Part shown: positions 18,787-28,543 of the stretch, in pieces
Layout of the letters: each line of letters begins with the position of its first letter
How positions within the stretch are numbered: position 1 is the stretch's first letter
NCBI RefSeq assembly: GCF_042688385.1
Contig: NZ_JBHUPY010000005.1
Span: forward strand, 372,001 to 436,000
Direction: 5' to 3'
Length of the DNA stretch: 64,000 nucleotides
Source: Herpetosiphon sp042688385
GTDB lineage: Bacteria; Chloroflexota; Chloroflexia; Chloroflexales; Herpetosiphonaceae
The notes under the pieces: generated by a model
The model's input: only the letters and a program-made list of their open reading frames with translations
Databases searched by the model: none
Told to the model about the DNA's origin: nothing
Program-made: the position numbers and the translations under genes

Positions 18787-19300
18787 GTTGAACCTTCAAA
18801 TTGGTTTATAACAACGATCTGGCCATAAGCATAGCTGGCAGCGATGGTGGCTACAAGGCTTAATCGTGCCAATCAGCGGACGGATTTGGCCAAGTGTAGA
18901 ACATAGAACAGAGAGCATAGAGCATAGAACATACTGCCCAAGCAATTGATTCACGAAGAATGAAACCGCGAAGAGCACGAAGAGCACGAAGGTTAAGTTT
19001 TTAGCCACGAATTGCCCAAATTGCACGAACAATCTTCCGATAGCCCATAGCTGTACTGGTACATCAGGTTAACAACCCCTCTCCCACGTGGCGGGCGAGG
19101 GGCTTCCATCGCGTGGTTCTGTCGCACTGCGTGGTGAATCTGAGTGCTCCCCCTCGCCCACGTCCAGTGGGAGAGGGGGCTGGGGGGTGAGGGGACATGG
19201 TTGCCAATCCAATTCCCGATAGCCCATAGCCCATAGCCTGTAGCCAATTCCCGATCCCCAGCCCCCGACCTCTGATCCCTAACTACATAGCGACATTTTC
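18787..19300. repeat. Intergenic stretch with repeat family B and short GAAGAGCACGAAG tracts
   Basis: No gene is seen. A family B palindromic element lies at about 19072-19195, with arms AACCCCTCTCCCACGTGGCG and CCAGTGGGAGAGGGGGCTGG. AACCGCGAAGAGCACGAAG-type tracts lie near 18960-18990, and repeated ATAGCCCATAGC/CCGATCCC tracts near 19210-19270. It separates the GlxA pair from the LacI gene. Confidence 0.65.
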
Positions 19301-19307
19301 TCGCCAC

Positions 19308-19422
19308 TTGACGAAGTTCAGCCCATCGTTTACAATCTTTTTCTGTAAGCGTTTGCATAAATAAAAACCCAAACAAGCCTCTCTAGGTGCAAAACCCCAC
19401 AACATTTCTGTAAGTGCTTACA
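19308..19422 (+). promoter_or_regulatory. LacI gene promoter with two TGTAAG operators
   Basis: TTGACG (19308-19313) and TACAAT (19331-19336) are 17 bp apart. TGTAAGCGTTTGCA (19344-19357) covers the expected transcription start. A second site, TGTAAGTGCTTACA (19409-19422), has perfectly inverted 6-bp arms. Two such sites 65 bp apart, in phase with six DNA turns, would allow repression by looping; autoregulation is inferred. Confidence 0.65.
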
Positions 19423-19461
19423 ATCACAATCTGGTTCGCAGATGCAAAGGCGCACAACGCA

Positions 19462-20547
19462 ATGAGCAAGAAACTCGACCAAGCAACCCAAACCCTCAAA
19501 ACACCCCGGAGCCGCCGTAGTAATGGCAATGGCCTCAGCAGCACCACGATTATGGATGTGGCGCGTGAGGCTGGGGTATCGTATGCAACAGTTTCGCGGG
19601 TCGTCAACAACAAAGAATATGTTAAATCGGATACCCGTGAACGTGTGTTGAAAGCGATTACAAGCTTGGGCTATGTCGTCAACCAGCAGGCCAGAAGTCT
19701 GGCTGGCGGGCGTTCATATGCAGTTGGGTTGTTGGTGCGTGATCTTGGCTCAAGCTATATGGGCGAAATCGTCAAAGGCATTGATGATGCACTCAGTGCA
19801 GCACAATACAATTTGATGCTCTATACCACCCATCGCCGCAAAATCAAAGAACGGATTTACGTCAACAATTTGATCCAAGGGATGACCGATGGGCTGCTGT
19901 TGGTTTTGCCAGAAAACCTCGAAGCCTACTTGGAAACCCTTGATCAAACCCAGTTTCCCTATGTCCTGATCGATCATCAAGGGCTTGATGAGCGCACGCC
20001 AGTTGTAATTACGACGAATTGGCAAGGTGGCTACGATGCCACGCGCTACCTGATTGAGCTTGGTCATCGACGGATTGGCTTTATCACAGGCATGATGGAC
20101 ATGCTCAGCTCGCAAGATCGCCTGAGTGGCTATCAAGCGGCCTTGCGTGACCATGGCTTGCCTGTCGATCCGCAATTGGTTTATGAGGGGACGTTCTATC
20201 AACCAGGAGGCTATAGTGGAGCGCAAAGCTTGTTGCGTCTACCAGAACCGCCAACAGCAATTTTTGCCTCGAACGATGTCATGGCCTTTGGGGTGATGGA
20301 AGCAGTTCGCGATGCCGGATTACGGATTCCAAGTGACATCTCGGTGATTGGCTTTGACAACATTGCGCAAGCCTCGCAGGTAGCACCGCCACTGACGACG
20401 GTCGCCCAGCCATTAGAACAACTAGGGCGCGAAGCTGTTCGAATGTTGCTCGTGCGGATGAATAATCCTGAGCAACCGATTGAGCGTAGCATTTTGCCAA
20501 CCACCTTGATCATTCGCCAATCGTGCGACGTTCCTCGGAACGTGTAA
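19462..20547 (+). CDS. LacI-family transcriptional regulator
   Basis: A 361-residue repressor. The helix-turn-helix is TTIMDVAREAGVSYATVSRV followed by the hinge region (LGYVVNQQARSLAGG). The periplasmic-binding-protein-like core includes VGLLVRDLGSSYMGEIVKGI, GHRRIGFITG and IFASNDVMAFGVMEAVRD. About 30 extra basic residues precede the HTH. I prefer ATG 19462 because the alternative GTG at 19414 lies inside an operator. It is followed by a sugar-type uptake and hydrolysis operon in the same direction, which it most likely controls in response to an oligosaccharide. Confidence 0.93.
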   Translation: MSKKLDQATQTLKTPRSRRSNGNGLSSTTIMDVAREAGVSYATVSRVVNNKEYVKSDTRERVLKAITSLGYVVNQQARSLAGGRSYAVGLLVRDLGSSYMGEIVKGIDDALSAAQYNLMLYTTHRRKIKERIYVNNLIQGMTDGLLLVLPENLEAYLETLDQTQFPYVLIDHQGLDERTPVVITTNWQGGYDATRYLIELGHRRIGFITGMMDMLSSQDRLSGYQAALRDHGLPVDPQLVYEGTFYQPGGYSGAQSLLRLPEPPTAIFASNDVMAFGVMEAVRDAGLRIPSDISVIGFDNIAQASQVAPPLTTVAQPLEQLGREAVRMLLVRMNNPEQPIERSILPTTLIIRQSCDVPRNV

Positions 20548-20643
20548 CGCGACAAAGTTGTCGCCCGCCTGGAAAGTAGGGCCCACCGACCAGCGCGGGT
20601 GTGTGGATAGAACGATCTATCGCATACAGAAAGGGTATCCACC

Positions 20644-22437
20644 ATGAAGCTACGGTTTCCTGCGTTGATGATGCTGGTTATTATCTTTACCAGCATGTTG
20701 GCCGCATGTGGTGATGCGTCAACCCTCACGCCACAAGCAACTCAAGGACAAAGCACAACCGCTCCAGCCGCTACTGCAACAGAAGCTCCTGCCACCGGCA
20801 GCACCGATGCAACCGCCGAACCAACTGCTGCGGCAACCACAGATACCGGTTCCACGAGCAGCGATGGCAAAGTATTTTTGACGGTTTCTGATCAACAACA
20901 ATCAACTTGGGTGCGCAACTTCAACCCATTTGCCAGCGATAACCGTTGGCCAACCGCCGCCGGGATCTACGAGCCAATGTTTATTTACAACATTGCAACC
21001 GGCAAAATTGAGCCATGGCTCGCCACGGAATGGGCTTGGAATAGCGATAACACCGAGTTGACCTTCACCATCCGCGATGGCGTAAAATGGTCAGACGGCG
21101 AAGCTTTGACTTCAAAAGACGTTGCCTACACCCTCAACTTGATGAAAGATAACGAAAAGCTGCAAGGCAATGGCCGCGCTGCAATGCGTTTCATCGATAC
21201 GGTTACCGCCGATGGCAACAAAGTTGTCGTGAAGTTCAAAGAAGTTTCAACCATCGCCATGTATGATATTGGCCATCAAATGATTGTGCCAGAACATATT
21301 TGGAGCAAGATCGCTGATCCAGTGACCTTCACCAACGAAACTCCTGTGGCCAGTGGCCCCTTCACCGAAATCGTCCGCTTCCAAGACCAAATTTGGGAAC
21401 TTGGCAAGAATCCAAACTACTGGCAAGCTGGCAAGCCCTACATCGATGGCATTCGCCAACCAGCCTACCCAAGCAACGACGCTGCCAACTTGGCAACGAT
21501 CAATGGCGAAAACGACTTGGCTAGCAACTTCATTCCTGATGTTGAAAACACCTATGTCGCCAAAGATCCAGAAAACAATCACTACTGGTTCCCACCAGTC
21601 AATGCGCCAGTAATGTTGTTGTTGAACACCACCAAGGCTCCATTCAACGACCCTAACGTGCGCAAAGCGATCAGCATGGGCTTTGATCGCCAACAAATTA
21701 CCGAAATTGCTACCTACAGCTATAACTCACCATCAGATGCAACCGGTTTGCCCGATTCATTTGCTGCTTGGAAAAACCCTGAAGCTGTTGCTGCTGGCGA
21801 TTGGGTCAAATTCGATGTTGAAAAAGCCAACAAAATGTTGGATGAAGCCGGCTTGACCCGTGGTGCTGATGGCATCCGCGTGTTGCCAGATGGCAAACCA
21901 ATGACCTACGACATCAACGTGGTTTCAGGCTGGACCGACTGGGTAACCGCCGACCAAATCATTGCTGAAAGCTTGAAGGAAATTGGCATCAACGCCACCA
22001 CCCGCACCTACGACTTTAGCGCTTGGTTCGATAAAGTCCAAAAGGGCGAGTTTGATATGTCGATTGGCTGGAGCAACAATGCCCCAACGCCATTGCAATT
22101 CTATCGTGGCTTGATGTCGGGCGAAACCGCCGATACCCCCATTGGCGAAGCCAACGGCGACAACTGGCACCGCTATGGCAATCCAAAGGTCGATGAATTG
22201 TATTCACAATTTGTCAAAACCTCAGACCCAGCCGAACAAAAGAAAATCATGAACGAAATTCAGATGATCTTCGTTCAAGAAGCTCCAGCTATTCCAATTA
22301 TGCCAAACATCTACTGGGGCGAGTACAATACCAAACGCTTTACCAACTTCCCAACCGCCGAAAACCCATATGTCTTGCTTTCATCGTTCGCCCAACCCGA
22401 CCGCTTGATCCTCTTGACCAACATCAAACCAAAATAA
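20644..22437 (+). CDS. ABC transporter substrate-binding lipoprotein, family 5
   Basis: A 597-residue extracellular binding protein. It has a lipoprotein signal (MLVIIFTSMLAACGD; lipobox LAAC), a Thr/Ala-rich linker to about residue 75 and an SBP_bac_5 fold (EPMFIYN, LTFTIRDGVKWSDGEALTSKD, NPNYWQAGKPYIDGI, IGWSNNAPTPLQFYRGLM). Family 5 proteins bind peptides, but several bind cello- or manno-oligosaccharides. The following GH35 gene and nearby GH1 gene argue for a beta-linked oligosaccharide here. It is the first gene of a six- or seven-gene operon. The 96 bp before it contain a perfect hairpin, GCGACAA/TTGTCGC. Confidence 0.93.
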   Translation: MKLRFPALMMLVIIFTSMLAACGDASTLTPQATQGQSTTAPAATATEAPATGSTDATAEPTAAATTDTGSTSSDGKVFLTVSDQQQSTWVRNFNPFASDNRWPTAAGIYEPMFIYNIATGKIEPWLATEWAWNSDNTELTFTIRDGVKWSDGEALTSKDVAYTLNLMKDNEKLQGNGRAAMRFIDTVTADGNKVVVKFKEVSTIAMYDIGHQMIVPEHIWSKIADPVTFTNETPVASGPFTEIVRFQDQIWELGKNPNYWQAGKPYIDGIRQPAYPSNDAANLATINGENDLASNFIPDVENTYVAKDPENNHYWFPPVNAPVMLLLNTTKAPFNDPNVRKAISMGFDRQQITEIATYSYNSPSDATGLPDSFAAWKNPEAVAAGDWVKFDVEKANKMLDEAGLTRGADGIRVLPDGKPMTYDINVVSGWTDWVTADQIIAESLKEIGINATTRTYDFSAWFDKVQKGEFDMSIGWSNNAPTPLQFYRGLMSGETADTPIGEANGDNWHRYGNPKVDELYSQFVKTSDPAEQKKIMNEIQMIFVQEAPAIPIMPNIYWGEYNTKRFTNFPTAENPYVLLSSFAQPDRLILLTNIKPK

Positions 22438-22522
22438 GCAGTGTCTGGTTTGGTCGTGTGCTGGAGCCATTATGGCTCCAGCACCAACCCGACCCAGGCG
22501 CGAAACCCTGAAAGGAAGAACC

Positions 22523-23500
22523 ATGCGTTTCTTGTTGCGACGGCTGGGCTTTTACGCGGTCGCGGCTTGGGTCTCGCTTACCGTCAATTTCTACCTGCCA
22601 CGGCTTATGCCTGGTGACCCAGCCTCTGCCATCTTCGCCCGTTTTCAAGGCAAACTCCGCCCTGAAGAAATCGATTCGCTGCGCAAAGCTTATGGCCTAA
22701 GCGATGCCCCTTTGCTCGAACAATATTTCACCTATTTGAAGAGTTTGAGTCGCGGAGAGTTCGGCATCTCAATCAACTTCTTTCCGGCACCAGTTACAAC
22801 TGTGATTGCCACTGGCTTTATGTGGACGATTTTGCTGGCTGGTTTAGCCACCGTGATTAGCTTTTTCTTCGGTAATGTGTTGGGGATTATCGGCGCTTGG
22901 CGGCGCAACGGCATCCTCGATTCAGTTGCTCCACCACTATTGACCTTCATCGGCGCATTCCCCTACTTCTTTTTAGCGATGCTTGCGCTGTATTTCCTTG
23001 CCTTTCAAGCAGGCTGGTTCCCCTTACGCCACGCCTATAGTGATGCGCTATCGGTCAATTGGGGCAGCCTCACCTTTATAAAAAGCGTAGTTACGCACAT
23101 GATTTTGCCAGCGAGCTGTATTGTGCTGGCTTCGATTGGCGGTTGGATGCTTGGCATGCGCAACACGATGGTCGGGATTCTCTCCGAGGATTACATCACC
23201 ATGGCGCAGGCCAAAGGTTTATCGCAAAAACGAATCATGTTTAGTTATGCAGCCCGCAACGCCTTGTTGCCCAACGTTACTTCGTTTGGGATGGCGCTTG
23301 GCTTTGTGCTCAGCGGCTCCTTGCTGACCGAAATCATCTTTGCCTATCCAGGCTTGGGCTATTTGCTGTTGCAAGCAGTGCGCAACTTGGATTATCCATT
23401 GATGCAGGGCTTGTTTTTGATGATTACCTTTGCGGTGCTTGGAGCCAATTTCTTGGTTGACATTTTGTATGTGTGGCTCGACCCACGCACTCGACGTTAG
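22523..23500 (+). CDS. ABC transporter permease, DppB family
   Basis: A 325-residue inner-membrane permease. The N-terminal first helix is followed by the family signature LPRLMPGDPASAIF. The EAA loop is EDYITMAQAKGLSQKRIMFS, then YAARNALLPNVTSFG. The protein ends VDILYVWLDPRTRR. ATG 22523 follows GAAAGGAAG. It is the second gene of the uptake operon and forms the channel together with the next permease, which starts 10 bp after its stop codon. Confidence 0.94.
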   Translation: MRFLLRRLGFYAVAAWVSLTVNFYLPRLMPGDPASAIFARFQGKLRPEEIDSLRKAYGLSDAPLLEQYFTYLKSLSRGEFGISINFFPAPVTTVIATGFMWTILLAGLATVISFFFGNVLGIIGAWRRNGILDSVAPPLLTFIGAFPYFFLAMLALYFLAFQAGWFPLRHAYSDALSVNWGSLTFIKSVVTHMILPASCIVLASIGGWMLGMRNTMVGILSEDYITMAQAKGLSQKRIMFSYAARNALLPNVTSFGMALGFVLSGSLLTEIIFAYPGLGYLLLQAVRNLDYPLMQGLFLMITFAVLGANFLVDILYVWLDPRTRR

Positions 23501-23510
23501 GAGTAGTGCC

Positions 23511-24515
23511 ATGCAAGCAACCCCTGAAAAAACCTTGGTTTCAAAATCAAGCGAACCAACCAAAATCGCTCGGCCTTGGCTCGCTCGCTGGCCCTTATTG
23601 CGTGCCTTTGTGCGCAATCGCAAAGCCATGCTTGGCGTAAGCATTCTGTTTTTCTTTATTCTGGTGGCTTTACTGGCTCCATGGATTGCTCCAGGCAACC
23701 CCAAGAAGATGGAAAGTCGTGCCCACTTAGCTCCGGCGTGGGTCGCCGATAAGCCCGCCCCTGGGGGCAAAACCTTCTTGCTTGGCACCACTGGCCAAGG
23801 CCAAGATGTCTTTCGCCAGCTAATTTGGGGTGCACGCTTATCGCTCAGCGTTGGCCTCAGCGTTGGCATCGCCTCAACAATTGTGGGCACAATTATCGGT
23901 CTCACAGCTGGCTATCTTGGTGGCTGGGTTGATGATCTGCTGTCGTTGTTGACCAATGTGATGCTGATTATCCCGGGCATGCCGTTGCTGGTTATTCTAG
24001 CGGCCTTTCTCAAACCGGGGCCGGTGACAGTGGTGATGGTTTTGACGCTCACTGGCTGGGCCTGGCCTGCCCGCGTGATGCGTTCGCAAGTGCTTTCGCT
24101 GCGGGCCAAAGATTTTATCGCGGCCTCAGTCGTGAGCGGCGAACGCACACCGCGAATTTTGTTTAGCGAAGTCTTGCCAAATATGTCCTCGGTGTTTGTT
24201 GGCAGCATGGTTGGTTCGACGGTCTATGCGATTGGCGCTGATGTTGGTTTGGCCTTCCTTGGCTTGACCGATGTTGGCACTACCAGCTGGGGCACGATGC
24301 TCTACTGGGCGCAAAATAACGCCGGCATTTTGACTGGCGCGTGGTGGACATTCGTTCCAGTCGGCATTTGTATTGCCTTGTGTGCCTTTGCCTTGACCAT
24401 GCTCAACTATGCCCTCGACGAAATTACCAACCCTCGCTTACGTGCCGAAAAGGAGACTACTCATGGCAAGCGCAACCGTGCCAACGTCCTTGTCACCCCA
24501 GTCGTCCGCAAGTAG
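23511..24515 (+). CDS. ABC transporter permease, DppC family
   Basis: A 334-residue permease with an N-terminal cytoplasmic stretch, a first helix (GVSILFFFILVALLAPWIAP), the family motif LLGTTGQGQDVFRQLIWGA and an EAA loop (DFIAASVVSGERTPRILFSE). ATG 23511 is right after TAGGAG of the previous gene's end. Its 3' end overlaps the following ATPase gene by 53 bp, unusually long, which points to tight translational coupling. Confidence 0.94.
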   Translation: MQATPEKTLVSKSSEPTKIARPWLARWPLLRAFVRNRKAMLGVSILFFFILVALLAPWIAPGNPKKMESRAHLAPAWVADKPAPGGKTFLLGTTGQGQDVFRQLIWGARLSLSVGLSVGIASTIVGTIIGLTAGYLGGWVDDLLSLLTNVMLIIPGMPLLVILAAFLKPGPVTVVMVLTLTGWAWPARVMRSQVLSLRAKDFIAASVVSGERTPRILFSEVLPNMSSVFVGSMVGSTVYAIGADVGLAFLGLTDVGTTSWGTMLYWAQNNAGILTGAWWTFVPVGICIALCAFALTMLNYALDEITNPRLRAEKETTHGKRNRANVLVTPVVRK

Positions 24516-25476
24516 TACGGCAGAGCCGTTGCTCGATGTTCAGGATCTTTCGGTCGAATACCAGACCTTGCGCGGGCCTGTTCAAGCGGTTTCGCACGTT
24601 TCGTTCAGCATCGGCCAAGGTGAAGTGTTTGGCCTCGCTGGCGAATCGGGCAGCGGTAAGTCGACCATCGCCCACGCGATTATGCGTATTTTGCACTCGC
24701 CCGCGGTGATTACTGGCGGCAATGTGCTGTTCGATGGCGACGATGTGCTCGAAATGGATATGGATGGCCTCGAAGCCTTCCGTTGGCGTGATGTTTCGAT
24801 GGTGTTTCAAAGCGCCATGAATGCCCTCAACCCCGTTTTGACCGTTGGCGAACAAATTGCCGATGTGATTCAGCGCCATCAGCCCAAAACCACTAAGCAA
24901 CAAGCCAAAGATCGGGCTGCCGAATTGCTCGACATTGTGGGGATTGATCGCAATCGGGTTGATGATTATCCGCATCAGCTTTCCGGAGGTATGCGCCAAC
25001 GGGTGGTGATTGCGGTTGCGCTGGCGCTCAAACCTCAATTAATGATTATGGACGAGCCAACCACCGCGCTCGATGTGGTGGTGCAAAAAGATATTATGCA
25101 GCAAATCGAGTATCTCAAAAAAGAGCTTGGTTTCTCGATTTTGTTTATCACCCACGACTTATCGCTGATGGTCGAGTTTTCCGACCGCATCGGCGTGATG
25201 TACGCTGGTGAGATTGTCGAAACGACTAATGCTCATGAGCTTTTCAACAAGCCGCTGCATCCCTATACCCAAGGCTTGATGGCCTCGTTCCCCGCCTTGG
25301 TTGGTCCCAAAGAAACCTTGACTGGGATTCCTGGCTCGCCGCCAAACATGCTCGAACCACCAAGCGGTTGCCGCTTTCACCCACGCTGTTCCAAGGCCTT
25401 TGCCCCATGTCCACTGCAACAGCCAAGCCTACGCGAAGTTGAACCAGGCCATTTTGTGGCTTGTCACTTGTATTGA
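24463..25476 (+). CDS. ABC transporter ATPase, DppD/OppD family
   Basis: A 337-residue ATPase. Walker A is GESGSGKS, the Q-loop is VFQSAMNALNP, the signature is LSGGMRQR, Walker B is LMIMDEPTTALD and the H-loop is ITHD. The C-terminal oligopeptide-transporter extension carries CRFHPRCSKAFAPC, the cysteine pattern that often binds an iron-sulphur cluster in this subfamily. ATG 24463 follows AAAGGAG. It pairs with the next ATPase to power the transporter. Confidence 0.95.
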   Translation: MASATVPTSLSPQSSASSTAEPLLDVQDLSVEYQTLRGPVQAVSHVSFSIGQGEVFGLAGESGSGKSTIAHAIMRILHSPAVITGGNVLFDGDDVLEMDMDGLEAFRWRDVSMVFQSAMNALNPVLTVGEQIADVIQRHQPKTTKQQAKDRAAELLDIVGIDRNRVDDYPHQLSGGMRQRVVIAVALALKPQLMIMDEPTTALDVVVQKDIMQQIEYLKKELGFSILFITHDLSLMVEFSDRIGVMYAGEIVETTNAHELFNKPLHPYTQGLMASFPALVGPKETLTGIPGSPPNMLEPPSGCRFHPRCSKAFAPCPLQQPSLREVEPGHFVACHLY

Positions 25477-25484
25477 GGTGCGTC

Positions 25485-26528
25485 ATGACCAAAACTGTGT
25501 TAACTGCTGAGCAGTGGCAATTAGCCGAATCTCCCGACCCTGTGGTGCTCGAAGTGCGCAATTTGACCAAACACTTTCCGGTTGGCGGCATGTTTCGCAG
25601 CAAACATGTGCATGCCTTAACTGATGTGTCGTTTGCAATTCGCCGTGGCGAGGTCTTGGCGGTCGTGGGCGAATCGGGCAGCGGCAAAAGCACAACCGCC
25701 CGCTTAATTGCCCGCTTGATGGAGCCAACCAGAGGCGAGATTTTCTTTCGTGGCCAAAATGTCTTGCAAACCGAAAAACGCGGTGCTTCGCTGAGCTACC
25801 GTAGCGGCGTGCAGATGATTTTCCAAGATCCGTTTGGCTCGATGAACCCAACGCACTCGGTTGCCCACCACATTATGCGCCCGTTGCAGATTCACCATAA
25901 AGTTGAGCGGCGCAGCGATTTGTTGCCGCGGGTGCACGAGTTGTTGGCGACGGTGGGCCTCAATCCACCAGCAGATATTGCCAACAAATATCCTCATGAG
26001 CTTTCTGGCGGCCAACGTCAGCGGGTGGCAATTGCTCGCGCTTTGGCGGTCGATCCCGAAATTGTGCTGGCCGACGAGCCAATCTCGATGCTCGATGTTT
26101 CGATTCGGATTGGCGTGCTGAACCTAATGGCCAAGCTCAAAAAAGAAATTGGGATTGGCTACCTCTACATTACCCACGATATTGCCAGCGCTCGCTATTT
26201 TGCCGACCGGATTATGGTATTGTATGCGGGCCAGATGATGGAAGGTGCCGATAGCGATGAATTGATCGGCAATCCGGCCCATCCTTATACCAAACTCTTG
26301 CTTTCAGCGGTGCCGAACCCTGAAGTTGCGCTTGGGCAGCGCGAAGTTGTGGCCCGTGGTGAGCCACCTTCGTTGATCGACCCGCCGCCTGGTTGCCCGT
26401 TTGCGGCGCGTTGCCCCCAAGTTATGGATGTTTGTCGCAAGGTTATGCCCGACGTGCAGACGATTGCGCCAAATCACTGGGTTCGTTGCCATTTGTACGG
26501 TGAGGGTAACGGAGGAACTGCGGCATGA
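25485..26528 (+). CDS. ABC transporter ATPase, DppF/OppF family
   Basis: A 347-residue ATPase. Walker A is GESGSGKST, the Q-loop region is MIFQDPFGSMNPTHSV, the signature is LSGGQRQR, Walker B is IVLADEPISMLD and ITHD is the switch. The C-terminal CPFAARCPQVMDVC pattern matches the OppF extension. The stop codon overlaps the start of the beta-galactosidase gene by 4 bp (ATGA), coupling uptake to hydrolysis. Confidence 0.95.
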   Translation: MTKTVLTAEQWQLAESPDPVVLEVRNLTKHFPVGGMFRSKHVHALTDVSFAIRRGEVLAVVGESGSGKSTTARLIARLMEPTRGEIFFRGQNVLQTEKRGASLSYRSGVQMIFQDPFGSMNPTHSVAHHIMRPLQIHHKVERRSDLLPRVHELLATVGLNPPADIANKYPHELSGGQRQRVAIARALAVDPEIVLADEPISMLDVSIRIGVLNLMAKLKKEIGIGYLYITHDIASARYFADRIMVLYAGQMMEGADSDELIGNPAHPYTKLLLSAVPNPEVALGQREVVARGEPPSLIDPPPGCPFAARCPQVMDVCRKVMPDVQTIAPNHWVRCHLYGEGNGGTAA

Positions 26529-28543
26529 GCGTCACGCTAACTGCCAATGGTCTCGCAGTCAATGGGCAGGAGGTGCCGGTCTATTCCGGCACTATCCACT
26601 ATTGGCGCTTAGAGCGCGACCGCTGGGAATACATTCTCGACCAAGCCAAAGCGCTTGGTTTTTCAATGGTCGAAACCTATATTCCTTGGGGCGTGCATGA
26701 AACCGCTCCCGGCGAATACGATTGGGGCCAAGTCGATCCGCGCAAGGATTTGGCGGCCTTTATTCGGCTATGCCATGAACGCGAGATATGGCTGATTGTA
26801 CGGCCAGGCCCGTTGATCAACGCCGAACTGACCGACTTTGGCTTTCCCAAATGGATCTTGGACGATCCAGCGATGCAGGCACGCACTGCGCTCGATACGT
26901 TGCATTTTAGCTTGGCAGCGGGCTTGCATCCGCCGCATCAATTTCCCGTGCCATCGTATACCAGCCCTGAATATGTGGCGGCAGTTGGCGTGTGGTTCGA
27001 CCACATGTGCCAAGTGATTGTGCCGCAACTTGCGCCGCATGGGCCAATTGTGGCGGTGCAAAGCGATAATGAAACTTGCTATATGTTTCATGAGCAAGCC
27101 TACGCCACCGATTATAGTCCCTCGGCGTTGGCCTTGTATCAAGCAATGTTGGCTGAGCAATATGGCGCAATCGAGGAATTGAATCACGCCTACGCCACCA
27201 ACTATGCCAGCTTTGAGGCGGTGGTTGCGCCCCGCGATGCCGACATCGCCAGCCGCCCCGACTTGATTGCCCACCTCGATTGGGTACGCTACAAAGAAGT
27301 GCATGTTAATTGGATTGTCGCCACCATGGCCGACATGCTGCGCGAGCGCGGCGTGGTTGATGTGCCGTTATTCCACGATGTTGCCTTTCAATATCGCACG
27401 CCGCTCGATATTAACGCCATGGAAGCCAACGGCCATGTCGATTGGGTAGGGATTAATTATTATCGCCAACCGCAAGGCTTTGATGGTGCGACAACCTTGG
27501 TGCGCTATATGGCTGGCACGACCCGTCTGCCGTTTATCCCTGAGTTTGGCAGCGGCCTGTGGATTCACCACGCCATGACTCCAATGCCAGCCGAAACCGA
27601 GTTTGTGAGCTTGGCGGCACTCATGTATGGAGTCAAAGCCTTTAATTTTTATATGTTGGTCGAGCGCGATCGTTGGTTGGCATGCCCAATTACCCGCCAT
27701 GGCGATTATCGACCAGAGTATGCGCAATTCTTCGAGCGTTTGATGGGCTTTTTGCAGCAGCAGCAATGGTGGAACTTTCAGCGCAAGCCAGAGGCGTTGG
27801 TGCTGATGAGCTATGATCTTGGTCGCTACCGAGCAGCAACCTCGACCTTGCACTATGGTCATGTTGATCTGTTGGGGCTGCCGCCTGCGCTCAATCGGGT
27901 CGAATTAGATTTGGGTTTTAGCAGCGATCTCGAAGCTGAAAGCGACGATTTTGATCCTCAAAGTTGGTATGGCTCGTTGCGACGCACGCTTGAAATCAAT
28001 CATATCGATTACGATTTGAGCGATAGCCATTTGCGTAGCGCCCGCATTGCCGACTATAAAGTGGTGTTTGCCCAAAGCGTCGATTGGATGAGCAACGCCG
28101 ATCAACAACGCTTGTTGCAGGCTGCCGAAGCTGGAGCGACCGTCTGGCTTGGCCCAACCTTGCCAACCCTTGATGAATATTTTGCGCCTTGTACGATCTT
28201 GGCTGATCAATTGGCGGGCAAGCGTCAAGTTGCCTTGGGTGCTGGCCATTTGGGCTTGCTTAGTCATGCCGAATTAGGCCCGTTTTGCGCTGAGCTAGCT
28301 GCTGGTTTGCCCGTGCGTCCACAGCATCAACAGCTGGCGGTTACCAGTCATTGCTACCAAGGTCGCGAGATGTTGTTTGTTGCCAATCCGACCGCCGAAG
28401 CAATCAACTCAAGCTTGGATTTTGCTCAGCCAGTGCGCTTAACCAGCGTTTGGGGCGCATTTGAAGGCGCTGAATTGCAACTACAGCACCCACTTAGCCT
28501 AGCAGCCTATACGATTGCAATTGTTGAGGTGCAGCATGATTGA
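26525..28543 (+). CDS. Beta-galactosidase-like glycoside hydrolase, family 35
   Basis: A 672-residue cytoplasmic glycosidase. The N-terminal TIM barrel matches GH35: VYSGTIHYWRLERDRWEYIL, GFSMVETYIPWGVHE, and WLIVRPGPLINAE. The acid/base is expected in AVQSDNETCYM (family QIENEY) and the nucleophile in LPFIPEFGSGLW. These motifs diverge from typical GH35, so GH42-like activity on other beta-galactosides is possible. The C-terminal half holds a flavodoxin-like domain as in GH42 trimerisation domains. It overlaps the ATPase gene by 4 bp and the next gene by 8 bp, so it is part of the oligosaccharide operon. Confidence 0.82.
   Translation: MSVTLTANGLAVNGQEVPVYSGTIHYWRLERDRWEYILDQAKALGFSMVETYIPWGVHETAPGEYDWGQVDPRKDLAAFIRLCHEREIWLIVRPGPLINAELTDFGFPKWILDDPAMQARTALDTLHFSLAAGLHPPHQFPVPSYTSPEYVAAVGVWFDHMCQVIVPQLAPHGPIVAVQSDNETCYMFHEQAYATDYSPSALALYQAMLAEQYGAIEELNHAYATNYASFEAVVAPRDADIASRPDLIAHLDWVRYKEVHVNWIVATMADMLRERGVVDVPLFHDVAFQYRTPLDINAMEANGHVDWVGINYYRQPQGFDGATTLVRYMAGTTRLPFIPEFGSGLWIHHAMTPMPAETEFVSLAALMYGVKAFNFYMLVERDRWLACPITRHGDYRPEYAQFFERLMGFLQQQQWWNFQRKPEALVLMSYDLGRYRAATSTLHYGHVDLLGLPPALNRVELDLGFSSDLEAESDDFDPQSWYGSLRRTLEINHIDYDLSDSHLRSARIADYKVVFAQSVDWMSNADQQRLLQAAEAGATVWLGPTLPTLDEYFAPCTILADQLAGKRQVALGAGHLGLLSHAELGPFCAELAAGLPVRPQHQQLAVTSHCYQGREMLFVANPTAEAINSSLDFAQPVRLTSVWGAFEGAELQLQHPLSLAAYTIAIVEVQHD

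Noticed and set aside
23219..23905. Antisense ORF of 228 codons across the two permease genes
   Set aside because: Both sense frames have clear family motifs; the antisense frame has none.
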